Below, in pieces: positions 1-9,069 of a DNA stretch of 64,000 bases. The position numbers were made by a program, and so were the translations under genes. Each line of letters starts with the position of its first letter. Within the stretch, counting starts at the first letter, position 1. Source of the DNA: Hyposmocoma kahamanoa (taxonomy: Eukaryota > Arthropoda > Insecta > Lepidoptera > Cosmopterigidae); contig NW_020653774.1 in NCBI RefSeq assembly GCF_003589595.1, positions 1,211,739 to 1,275,738 on the forward strand, given 5' to 3'. The notes under the pieces were generated by a model, which worked only from the letters and a program-made list of their open reading frames with translations, was not told where the DNA came from and did not search any database.

Positions 1-24
1 ACTTTACACTTTTTTTAATACAAC

Positions 25-153
25 ATGCAAGTGAAAGAATCTGTCGGTGAAGTTAACCCTGTGTATGATCCAAGTATTTTGCATTTATTGAAAGAAAAGA
101 AAAAGACAGATAATACATTTGTTTATCAAAACAAATTCTCGTTAGACCAGTAA
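25..153 (+). CDS. Possible terminal exon of an unknown host gene
   Basis: Unrecognised product. A + strand frame runs from ATG at 25 to TAA at 151-153 (42 codons). The composition is balanced and protein-like (charged and aromatic residues, a KEKKK stretch). An in-frame TAA lies three codons upstream of the ATG. A pyrimidine-rich tract followed by AG at 30-31 could be a splice acceptor, so the real exon may begin at 32 with earlier exons off the left edge. The last 28 bases overlap the convergent - strand frame that ends at 126. This is inference from frame and composition only; a chance frame is quite possible. Confidence 0.35.
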   Translation: MQVKESVGEVNPVYDPSILHLLKEKKKTDNTFVYQNKFSLDQ

Positions 154-482
154 CAATTTTGCAAACTCACTTTGTATTCATGGCCAAAAGACAGCACCAG
201 ACCTTCTAAGACTGTTTCTAACAATGTTTTGTCTTCGTTTTCAATGTTCAATTGTTTGTTTCTTATAACATCTCGAGTGTGGCACAGAGTTTTATTCGTC
301 ATTTGTTTGTTTTCTAATCCTCTGATGAGTTTGACTTCAGCTTTACTGGAATTCAGACTTACGAAAGTGTTCTTTACACTTACATCTAATTGGTTACTTA
401 GGGGGTGATACGGAATGTCCGATTTATAATAAAATGGCTTCGTTTTTTCGTTACCCATATTTAAAGGTGCACGTTTAGCCAT
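126..482 (-). CDS. Hypothetical 118-residue protein
   Basis: Unrecognised product. An uninterrupted frame of 118 codons runs from ATG at 480-482 to TGA at 126-128 in strongly AT-rich DNA, where so long a frame is unusual. The sequence is non-repetitive and mixed polar, with a basic N-terminus and an acidic stretch near residue 80. It has no signal peptide, membrane span or obvious motif. The start has G at +4 but C at -3. It is convergent with the possible exon ending at 153 and overlaps it by 28 bases. It does not resemble the transposon proteins found elsewhere in the window, so it is either a small single-exon host gene, one exon of a larger one, or a chance frame. Confidence 0.45.
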   Translation of the reverse strand: MAKRAPLNMGNEKTKPFYYKSDIPYHPLSNQLDVSVKNTFVSLNSSKAEVKLIRGLENKQMTNKTLCHTRDVIRNKQLNIENEDKTLLETVLEGLVLSFGHEYKVSLQNCYWSNENLF

Positions 483-2046
483 CTGATGTTATGTTTAATT
501 AAAAAAAACCGAGCACAAAGGTTCGTCCGTTACTTTGCCAGTATGTGGAATAAATTCTTTAAATTTAAATGGGACTTCTATTAAGGTGCTCTCTTTCCAA
601 TAAAAAAAGAATCATCGAAATCGGTTCGCAAATGTCAGAATAATTACGTAACATACACGCTGAAAAAACATACAGTCCAATTAAGTACCTTTTTTGAAGC
701 CGGTTAAAAAATATCTATTCAATCTAGACTTTTATATGAGTACTAAAATTCTATGTTTTCTAATCTCTTTCTCTCTTTTATGTTACTTTATAAACTATTC
801 AATTAAACGAATGAAAATAACAATCACAAGAAGACTAATTTAAATTCGTTATAACGCCTTTTGATTATTATATTAATTTAAGATCCTGTCTCATTTACAC
901 CCCTAACGGACGTGATTATTCAAACACATATTCTTAGATATTCTAGAACATTCTCGATTTCACCAGAAAACGTCTTTCAATGTTCGTCTTCTTCCGTCAC
1001 GTTAGATCTAGTGTGAAGAAGTATCGAAAAACTGATCAATGTTTTTTAAAAGGTGATGAATTGTCTCTATCAATCCCAATGGGAATCCACAATCGTGATT
1101 TTGTACTTTGTACATATACAATTATTATAAACATAAGTTCTCACAGCTTGAAAATATTTGGCACTTTTACAAAGACACTGTTTTCTTTATAATAGACTAT
1201 GGTGTTCTTTATAATATATAGTGCATAATATTATATTTACACTTCGGCTTTTAATATATTGCACTATTGTTAATTAACACAGTATATCTTACTTGTCCAA
1301 AGGTGTTCGATGTAATTTTTGCAATATAACTTATTTTATTCCTGTATGAGTCACGATTAGTTGGGTAAGTTGGGTAAAGCGTCTTCAAAAATCATCGTAA
1401 CATGGTCTTCTGATCGGAGTATCTTCTCTCGGCTCCGTGTTCGAATGGAGTTCCAGTGTATATTTTCTCTGGTAGTAGAGAAGAACGAAGAGGCAGATAA
1501 GGCAGAGAAGTATAAAGAAGCCCAGCATAAATAGAAGATAGATCTGAAAGAAGACAGATAAGATCAAGTTTATTTAACGAATAATTAAATAAGATAAAGA
1601 GTGTCATGAGTTGTGCCAAGGAATTTGCCCACGTGAAAACTTTAAAAATATGGTTTGGCTCATTTGCCCGCAGTATTCAAAAGTAGGCCACTCAAGTACC
1701 TTTACAACTCTTAATGGCTGACATATTATATTTATTTCATAGCTGATATATATTTCATCGATTATCATGCTCAACTACGCTCTTATATTGTAGGGCAACT
1801 CAAGAAGTGTGTTCGGGCGATCTGCAATTTACAAACCGTTGTTCAAAAAACTAAACATACTGCCTTTGTCATGCATATTAGGGTGCATGCTATATATTTG
1901 TCAAAACATTCTCAATATTTCAAAACACGTGATGAAATTAATCACAGGCAAACTAGAGCAAAAATTATGAACTAATTTTACTTATCGTTACTATATTCTG
2001 GCAAATAAACGCATTCTATCATATAATAAAATATAAAAAAATTTAA
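483..2046. other. Intergenic DNA, AT-rich
   Basis: No convincing gene. About 545-635 carries a block also found at 6649-6740, with a shared stretch beginning AAATTTAAATGGGACT and a second shared AAATCGGTT block. Short frames at 980-1192 and 1385-1619 have no recognisable motifs. Confidence 0.5.
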
Positions 2047-2275
2047 AGGCATGGTAGCCTAATGGTTTGACCCACCACCTCTCAAACAGATGGCCGTGGG
2101 TTCGAATCCTACCTCGCTCTTCGGAGTCTTTCGGAATTTAAAATTTACAACACTCGGAAAACGTGTTACCCTAACCCAGATTTGGGTAGCATGGCGGTCT
2201 ATGGCCTAAACGTTCCTTGAGGAGACTCATGTCCAGCAGTGGGATGTATAAATAAAAGGGTTGATGATCTAATGT
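2047..2275 (+). mobile_element. tRNA-derived SINE
   Basis: An A-box-like TAGCCTAATGG near 2056 and a B-box GGGTTCGAATCC near 2098 are spaced as in a tRNA. A non-tRNA body follows, ending near GTCCAGCAGTGGGATG (2231-2246), a 3' body seen in many lepidopteran SINEs. No coding capacity. Confidence 0.6.
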
Positions 2276-3050
2276 CTAAAGGTGAACAATAGGCTCGGAC
2301 AAATCTAACCAGACATAAAATATCTATTAATACAACCTTATATTAAAATTAAACTTAAGCGAAGAAACTTTAAACTCTTTAATAAATTTTGTATTAGAAA
2401 AGGGGAGGAATTTTACAGGCTTTGTCTTTGCAAACTTCTTTGAATTTTTTAATTTTATTTTGTTTTAAAAGCTTCTTTATATCATTATCAAGAATATAGT
2501 ATGAATTAAATTTACAACCGGCTCAGCCTTTATTGAAAAAATTTAACATAATGATTTTTTTTTGAGATTATGTGACAAAGAAGAAACGGCTGAAAATCAA
2601 AGATAAGTGTACTAGATGCGGCGTTCAATACACACACTGTGTTTCACTGATGTGCGGTTCCGGCAGGTAACTTCATTTAGTTGGTTGTCAAACATTCAAA
2701 ATGGCGGATGCAAATGCGGTCCTCTTTGAAAATATCCGTTGGTGTGTTGTTCACATTGCGCTATTTGATGTTGAGTTTTTCATTAATTTTGTGTATTATA
2801 ATATTTGATAATCGCGTATTGTTAAGCAAAATATCATACTATACTATTTCGTTTCCGCGAGCATGTGAAAGTCGTGTTAAAACGAGACAAAACATAATAT
2901 CATAGATTATTAATATTAATCAACACGCAAAATCAACATCGAACCTGTAATTAGTAGGACATTAAACAAATGGATGAAAAAAATTGCAGTTTAATAATTT
3001 TTTATTTTCAAATTTGACCTTTTCATAAATAAGTATAATAACCAACCAGA
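2276..3050. other. Intergenic DNA
   Basis: AT-rich with no supported gene. An ATG in good start context at 2701 opens only 36 codons. Confidence 0.4.
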
Positions 3051-3116
3051 GTTGAAAAACGCTGCATGTTTTTTATGAGTGTTCTGCTAACTGTGCCACC
3101 TTGAGTCACACAGCCA

Positions 3117-3430
3117 CCGAAACAATGCGTTTATTACAAACCAAATTTCCCGATCGCATAATTTCACGAAATTCAGCCGTTAAGTGATTTAACACTGCTG
3201 GATTGTTTTTTATGGGGTTATGTTAAAGACAGAGTCTATATGGAGCCAATGGAATCGATTGCAGCCTTAAAACTTAAAATTCGTGAAGTGATTAAAGAAA
3301 TAGATCCACCATTTTGTCAAAACGCATTAAAAACTTTGATGAAAGAATCGACATCTGTAACTGTGGTCATCGTGAACATTTATCAGATATCATTTTGCAT
3401 TCATAATTGCCAAACCTTACTTTTTTAATA
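3117..3430 (+). pseudogene. Mariner-type transposase, C-terminal relic
   Basis: Translation in shifting + frames gives the end of a Tc1/mariner-superfamily transposase: a QTKFPDRIISR stretch, then DLTLLDCFLWGYVKDRVY (about 3186-3239), which corresponds to the SCDLTPLDYFLWG block around the third catalytic acidic residue in this group. A helical tail follows to about 3430. The frame breaks between the two blocks and the N-terminal two thirds is absent. It belongs to a different mariner lineage from the copies at 55.4 and 56.7 kb. Dead by truncation. Confidence 0.65.
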
Positions 3431-3786
3431 CAATAAAAATTTGAAACAATTGTCATCTAAATTTATTGTTTTATTTTGATTTACAAAACAAAGTTCTTGT
3501 TGAAAAACCCTTTATTAATAAAACATAATTTAATTTTGATCAGCGTTTGATGTGCAAGTAATTGTGTGCAATTAGTGCGAGGGCAACCCTTTTTTTCTAC
3601 ATCTATGGTCAAACCTTAATGTTGTCTATGGGAAAATTATTCAGTTGTACGTATGTATGTGCAGAACATTCTCTTTCTTGTCTATTGGTTTTAATAATAG
3701 GGCAAGAAGTAAACCATTCTAATTTTTTGTAATTCTGTACTTTCATTTGTCAATTATAATTTCATAAACCAATCAATAAATTCTGT
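3431..3786. other. Intergenic DNA
   Basis: No gene seen; AT-rich, probably includes the 3' end of the mariner relic and unrelated sequence. Confidence 0.35.
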
Positions 3787-4233
3787 TGTCTATTATAGCA
3801 TTCGCTACAGAACTGAAAAATTTCAAGAACTATAATGAGTTTCGAAAAAGAACGTCGTATTTTTGCTAATGAAAAGAGTCTTCATATACGCGTCACTGTG
3901 TTCCTGGGCGTAATAACGTCACTGTATTTGTGCAATAATGAGAGTTAAAATTATTTTATTAAATAATATCTCAAAATGTTACATAACTGGTACAAAGGCA
4001 TAACAGCTTGGCAAAACGAACTATTTAAAAACTCAAACGCTCTACAGCCTCCGTCGGTTAAAACAAAGGCGGTACTTGGCCAAACACGGACTCTACTATT
4101 TTATCTCTTTGATTTTTGGTATTGTTGCGTTTTTTTGGTTTTCGTTTGAGTTTGTTGTCGTGGATTGCTAACAAAACAATCTTTGAATAATTGATTAGTT
4201 GTATATCATTATTTTAATTTACTCGTAGAAAAA
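3787..4233 (-). repeat. Dispersed repeat with protein relic, copy 1
   Basis: Related in sequence to 51440-51805 (opposite orientation) and 60545-60985 (same orientation). Shared blocks include GAACTGAAAAATTTCA, TTTGAGTTTGTTGTC and ATTTACTCGTAGAAAAAG. The best-preserved protein-like frame of the family is on the - strand of the 60.7-kb copy. Here no frame survives. Confidence 0.5.
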
Positions 4234-5504
4234 GTATTGTATGCAGTCATTACTTAATGAGGTCTTTAAATCTCGACTATTATAGCCGAGAATAAATCTA
4301 AAATACAAGTTATTGCGTGTCACACAATGGCGCGGGCAACTCGCATTTTTTAGCGCAATATGAACCGTAAATTCCGATTGAACATTGATTACCTACATCT
4401 AAAAGAGTTTCCTACGTTATGCGGGCACCAAATTACACTTTTATTGTGAAAGCAATCTAACATTTTTAACAATTCTGAAATAACAATTCTATCAAAGTAC
4501 GCCACATTTCCCTGAAAACGGCATAATAACGCTTTTGCATTCAAGCCACATATTCACAGCATCACACACTCTGAAAGCACATGACCAAACACAAAAGATG
4601 CACTCAACACTGTATTTCTAAACAACCCCTTGACGCATTTAAAATGGCCGCGTAAACATCTACAGAAAAGATGACATCACCGCAACAAAAAACAGGACTC
4701 ACGCATGCGTAGAGAATTGTTTACGAGGGGAAAGCAAAGTTATTATTGCGCGTGGCGAAATACCGAACTTATTGGTGTTGCTTATAGTATTCCACCCCCC
4801 GCACTCCGCACTGTTTCCTCTCGTCTGTCTCAGCGGTGGAAGTTGAAATAATAATTATAGTTGTCGAACGAATACAGGATTTGAAATCGGAAAAAATGCA
4901 CGGTTCGATTTTAAACTTAGAAGCACGGCAATTTTAGCACTTTTGTAAAAAAATACAGCATTGGTACTACTGTGTTTTGAATAAAACTCACTCCGAAAAA
5001 GAAAAATAGGTTCAAGTCGGACATGGTGCGTATGGGAGATCCGATGGGGTACTGACGGGAGGCAAGGGAAGCGGGGCAATCTGCCAACTTTTCTACAAAC
5101 AATCCCCTTGAACTTGTAATATTGATTGTCGAGGGATGTTTTTATAAAAATGTTATTAATATTATATACCGCGTGTGTATGTAATTTTAATCCGTTTATT
5201 TGGCAACAAATACCATAAGTCCTTTTGTTGTTTTTCTATGCACTTCTAAGTTTCCAGACGTACTAGTACATTGTTGTTACCAAATATCCACTAATTCTGA
5301 TTAAATTTACAATGTCACATAGATGGATAATGGAAGTAATGTCAGAATAAACTTATGTACGGCAAGGGGCCTTATGGCCAATTTCTTATTTCTTCTATAT
5401 TAATCAAAATCAGAAAAAAAGAGGTGATGCTAAGAGGCGCTGCTATAGAATATCTTCATATAATTGGTATTTGATAATTTATAACATAATATTATATATA
5501 TTCT
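4234..5504. other. Intergenic DNA
   Basis: No gene supported. Overlapping short - strand frames at 4855-5102 lack motifs and compete with each other. A C-rich run lies at 4793-4800. Confidence 0.4.
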
Positions 5505-5615
5505 AGTAAAAGCCGTGACATCGTAATGGTTCGGACCCACCGCCTCTAAAGTGGGGAGGGTTGTGGGTTCGAAGACTGGCACTTCTGAATTTTTTAGAAT
5601 TTATGAGCAAAATTT
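5505..5615 (+). mobile_element. tRNA-derived SINE head fragment
   Basis: Resembles the 5' part of the SINE at 2047: an A-box-like GTAATGGTTCGGACC block followed by a B-box-like TGGGTTCGAAG. The 3' body is missing. Confidence 0.45.
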
Positions 5616-5867
5616 AATTTGAAATTTACAATGAGGTTTTTCGTAGAAGGAAAACTGCTTATATCTGCAAAGATAATGTGTGTGAAGTTATTTTGCGCAT
5701 TGGGCTCATGTGATGAGCTCAAAGCTAAGATGATAGAGATAAGCTCACAGTTATTTATGTCCATCGTAATATTTGTGTTTTATGAATTTATTAAAAATTT
5801 GTTTTTAATAAAAAAATAATAATTTAGTCAAACAATTGCATTGTTAAAATGAGATTAAATATTTTGT

Positions 5868-6040
5868 ATTTTTTTGTAACGTCAAGAGACGGGACGAACA
5901 AGTCGTGCGCCTGATGGTAAGCTTTAAATTGCAAAGATCTGAGGGGCACTACCACTGCGCCCGACACCCTGTGACGAGTCCCATGTGCCTGTAATTTCAC
6001 CAGCACCCTTACCCTTCAAAACCGGAACGACGTACGTAGC
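5868..6040 (-). repeat. TTGGCGGCAG-family repeat, partial
   Basis: Matches a family seen about 13 times in this window. Landmarks here are GGGACGAACAAGTCGTGCGC, a GATCTGAGGGGCA block and TGCCTGTAATTTCACCAGCA. The outer end with the TTGGCGGCAG landmark is lost. Noncoding. Strand is assigned by convention (landmark on + strand = minus-type). Confidence 0.6.
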
Positions 6041-6109
6041 GTCCTTTGGTAAATTAAAGATAATGTATTTAAATTAACGTCTTTTGTAATTATACTCAAC
6101 AATACCCCT

Positions 6110-6290
6110 CAACAGGGAAACCCTGAGTCGCGGGTACCATGGACACACATAGACAACAACAAATTACCCCCAAACTCACGAGAGAAATACATGTAGGCTA
6201 TACAAATATTTCTCTCGGTCCGGGAATCGAACCCGAGACCTCTGCATGGCAGTCCAGTATGGTAACCGTTCGCTTAACGGATGTGGGTGA
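6110..6290 (-). mobile_element. CCGGGAGAAAT-type SINE
   Basis: On the - strand it carries the A-box region near 6265, the B-box GGGTTCGATTCC (6227-6238), then a GAGAGAAAT block and the distal ACCCGCGACTCAGGG block. The family also occurs at 32231, 34436/41212, 45545/46370 and 54690. Confidence 0.65.
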
Positions 6291-6323
6291 AGTCCAATAA
6301 GCCGGATTCATCCCCGAATTTAC

Positions 6324-6610
6324 CAAAGTCAAAGTCAAAGATCATTTATTCCATAGGTAAAATAGATTTACACTTGAAAACGTCACATTTACATTACATT
6401 ACTTTAAGCTACTGCTCGTTCACTACGCTGACTTTCCTGAGAAGAACGAGTAAGAAACTTTAAGGGTTGCTCTTTTAAAATAAACTTAAATGCTATGGAA
6501 TACACTTTGAATCAAATTTGTGTCGATTCTGGAGCCGTGTCGTCTTTCCATACATCTTTATCTAACACGTAGTTTTCAAGTTTGTATTATGATTTTTCGA
6601 TCAAAATATT
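6324..6610 (-). pseudogene. Jockey-like LINE 3' end, - strand
   Basis: 3'-terminal noncoding end of a non-LTR element. On the - strand it ends in a simple tandem tail (GACTTTGACTTT) after ATGGAATAAAT. It is the same sequence as 36995-37287 and 6880-7150 and contains the GTGTTAGATAAAGATGT block. It forms the left arm of an inverted pair with 6725-7150. Confidence 0.6.
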
Positions 6611-6648
6611 TATCACCCGAATACATACCACCCTTAGAGGTGGCATAT

Positions 6649-6724
6649 TTTCTTCAAATTTAAATGGGACTAATATAAGTATGAGGTAACCCGTTTCCAA
6701 CAAAAAAGAATCATCAAAATCGGT
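6649..6724. repeat. Dispersed repeat spacer between inverted LINE ends
   Basis: Shares AAATTTAAATGGGACT and AATCATCAAAATCGGTT blocks with 545-635, and more loosely with the ACCGAC...GTCGGT repeats at 46978, 61788 and 63440. Confidence 0.4.
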
Positions 6725-7150
6725 TAACAAATTAGACCTAAGTCCAAACTCATGGTACCACGATTTCGTTTAACCGAAGGTAAACAACTCTTTTATGGGG
6801 AACTGTATACGTTTTTACAATAAGATTCCGGAGAATATAATTAAGTTTGTCATTTCCTAAGTTTAAAAATTACATTAAGAATATTTTGATCGAAAAACCA
6901 TATTACAAAATTGAAAACTACGTGTTAGATAAAGATGTGTGGAAAAATGACATGGCTCCAAAATCCACACAAATTTGATTCCAAGTATTTTTATGCCATT
7001 TAAGTTTATTTGAAAAGAGCAATCCCTAGAGTTTCTTGCTCATTCTTCTCAGGGAAGTCAGCGTAGTGAACGAGCAGTAGCTTAAATGTGACCTTACCAA
7101 ATGTAAATTTGTTTTACCTATGGAATAAATGTTTCTTTGATTTTGACTTC
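6725..7150 (+). pseudogene. Jockey-like LINE 3' end, + strand
   Basis: Same family as 36388-37287. It contains the end of the reading frame (CATGGTACCACGATTTCG onward, degraded) and the 3' untranslated end with CTATGGAATAAAT and a TTTGACTT tail. Truncated at its 5' end. It pairs as an inverted repeat with 6324-6610, with both 3' ends facing outward. Confidence 0.6.
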
Positions 7151-7221
7151 AAGAATAGTAAATAGAGTTCAATTGAGAACCTCTTCCTTTTTAGATATAA
7201 CTGGTTGATGACTTTACCATC

Positions 7222-7355
7222 TCAGTTAACCGTGACCACGGGACCTGCAAAGGGCCGGAACTTTGGTATGTTTGTAAATAAACAAATATACGCGATTTAG
7301 AATGGAAAAAATGGTTAAATTTCCTATGTCCAATAATTGTGAAAACCTAACATAT
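7222..7355 (+). repeat. CGTGACCACGG-type dispersed repeat
   Basis: Landmarks: CCGTGACCACGGGACCTG, GGGCCGGAA, AAACAAATATACGCGATTTA, TTTCCTATGT and GCGAAAACCTA-like blocks. Related copies lie at 16399, 16866, 30405 (-) and, split in two, at 8735/27093. Noncoding. Confidence 0.55.
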
Positions 7356-8159
7356 ATACTTTCTGTCATCCTGTTGATTCTTTATTTAATTACAGTATGC
7401 GAACGTGTGATACTTACTATCTAAGTGACATAGTTCTTAAAGCACTGATAATAATGTGCGTAGAGAAGGAACGCAATATTATGAACAAGAGAAGCTAACC
7501 AACGATATGCAGCTACGACTTTTAAAACATATAACGTATATAGTAAAAGAACTAAGCACTATTTAATTCCAACATTGTTTAACTGTCTTCCATCACACTT
7601 AGAAAATAAAAGGTAGTAAAAATTCTGTTAAAAATTAAATAAAAAAATATTCGCTAAATACAATGTAGGTAAATATTGAAAATCTGTAATATAATGTTCC
7701 TGTAATATTAATCGTAGCAACCAAACTGTTCCGATAAACATTTATGAAGTTTGGTAGAACCTTATTTGTAAAAATATCATTTAAAGGATAAATAAATGTA
7801 AAAAGTACTCTTTATGTAAATAACTCTATGTGTGTATTTAAATTGTTTTTTTTTATGCAATAAATATTTATAATTGGCATGAAAAATATAAGAAATAGAA
7901 CAAAACTTACACAAATTTAATAATTCGTTGGCTAATTAAGTATAGAACGTACACGTCTCACCTGAAACACAGTAATTTCTATACTAATATAATGTATTCA
8001 TAACAGAAAACAAAGGAACTTGGATAATTTAGCAAATATTTTAATGACCATAAAGAACGATATTTATTAGTCTTGGTTATTAAGAAGCCCATTGTTACGT
8101 AGTACCTTTTATGCACTTAATGTGTACAATCTGTTTCAATGTCGGTATTTGTATTTTTT
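7356..8159. other. Intergenic DNA
   Basis: AT-rich with no gene or recognisable repeat. Confidence 0.4.
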
Positions 8160-8396
8160 TTATCTATTACAACTCGTGCACCTGGTGTTAAGCGACACGC
8201 CTGTCCGGAGCTTTGAATCACAAAGATCTGACGGATACTGCCACTGCGCCGGTCACTCGGAGACGTATCTAGACAATGATCGTATACTTATTATCTGGAT
8301 AAGTCCCTTGTGCTTGTAGTTTTGCAAGCACCCTTCCAAAAACCAAAACGCAGTAATACTTACGTTTCTGCTTGGCGGCAGAAATAGGCAAGACAA
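8160..8396 (-). repeat. TTGGCGGCAG-family repeat
   Basis: Diverged near-complete copy. CTCGTGCACCTGGTG, AGCGACACGCCTGTCC, a TCTGACGGATACTGCC block and the terminal CTTGGCGGCAGAAATAG (8371-8387) are visible. Confidence 0.6.
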
Positions 8397-8489
8397 AATT
8401 AAAACACAATGACAAATATTTTATTATATATATATTTTTTTATTATTACTTATTATGTAGTGTACTTATGATGATATTCTTTGGTTGCA

Positions 8490-8675
8490 CCCCTTTTGCA
8501 TATGCGAAATGTCTATCCTAAGGTTGCCTGGAAGAAATTGCTTTATAGCAATAAGGCCGCCTGTAGCACATTGACTTACTACTACTATTATACTTAATCT
8601 ATTGTATTGTATTTTAATTGTAATTTTATGTGCAATAAAGAATATTTCATTCATTCATTCATTCATTCATTCAAA
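8490..8675 (+). repeat. Non-LTR element 3' untranslated end with ATTC tail
   Basis: The AAGGTTGCCTGGAAGAAATTG...ATAAGGCCGCCTGT block, then GTGCAATAAAGAATATTTC and an (ATTC) run at 8645-8672. The same 3' untranslated block follows the reverse transcriptase fragment at 47.3-48.2 kb, so this is a severely 5'-truncated relative. Confidence 0.6.
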
Positions 8676-8734
8676 TATGAAGCTTCATTCGCAACACGCG
8701 TCTTTTAATTTGTTGGAGTATTACTTATTTGACA

Positions 8735-8797
8735 ATAATTGTTTCGGATGGATGTTGGACGGAGAACGAGGGGTCGGTAAATAGCCGGAAACGTTGA
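8735..8797 (+). repeat. Left part of a split CGTGACCACGG-type repeat
   Basis: The GGGGTCGGTAAATAGCCGGAAACGTT stretch (about 8770-8795) resembles the GGACCTGTAAAGGGCCCGAAACGTCGG region of copies at 7230 and 16417. The continuation appears at 27093. The two parts would be the outermost host of the nest. Confidence 0.4.
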
Positions 8798-9020
8798 TTT
8801 TTTTTTTATGAAACGTAAATGCGCATTTGACCTCCATCTCATAAATGAATTCCACTACATAACCGTTCGCCATATAAATGTGGAAGCGTAACGCTTCGTG
8901 CGAATCTTTGGAATATCCACAACATAAGGGTGGTACCCAAGCCTATCTCCGGTCCCCCGATGATGGAAAGGGGAAGGCAGGATCAAATTACGCAATTCCA
9001 CCGCACACTCTCCGCGATAT
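8798..9020 (-). pseudogene. Copy B, 3' piece
   Basis: Corresponds to the last part of the sister reading frame (residues about 865-945) and the 3' end. The span matching 9073-9189 is deleted, joining CTCAT to the GAATTCC block near 8847. It ends in a short poly-A (8798-8807). Its right end, GATAT at 9016-9020, is the target duplication of copy A; the matching GATAT is at 12607-12611. Confidence 0.7.
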
Positions 9021-9069
9021 TTTTTTTTTTTTTTTTTTATAAAATATAGGTGCGCATTTGACCTCCATC

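Noticed and set aside
2701..2811. ATG in strong start context with 36 codons
   Set aside because: Short, no motif, no clear splice donor to continue it.
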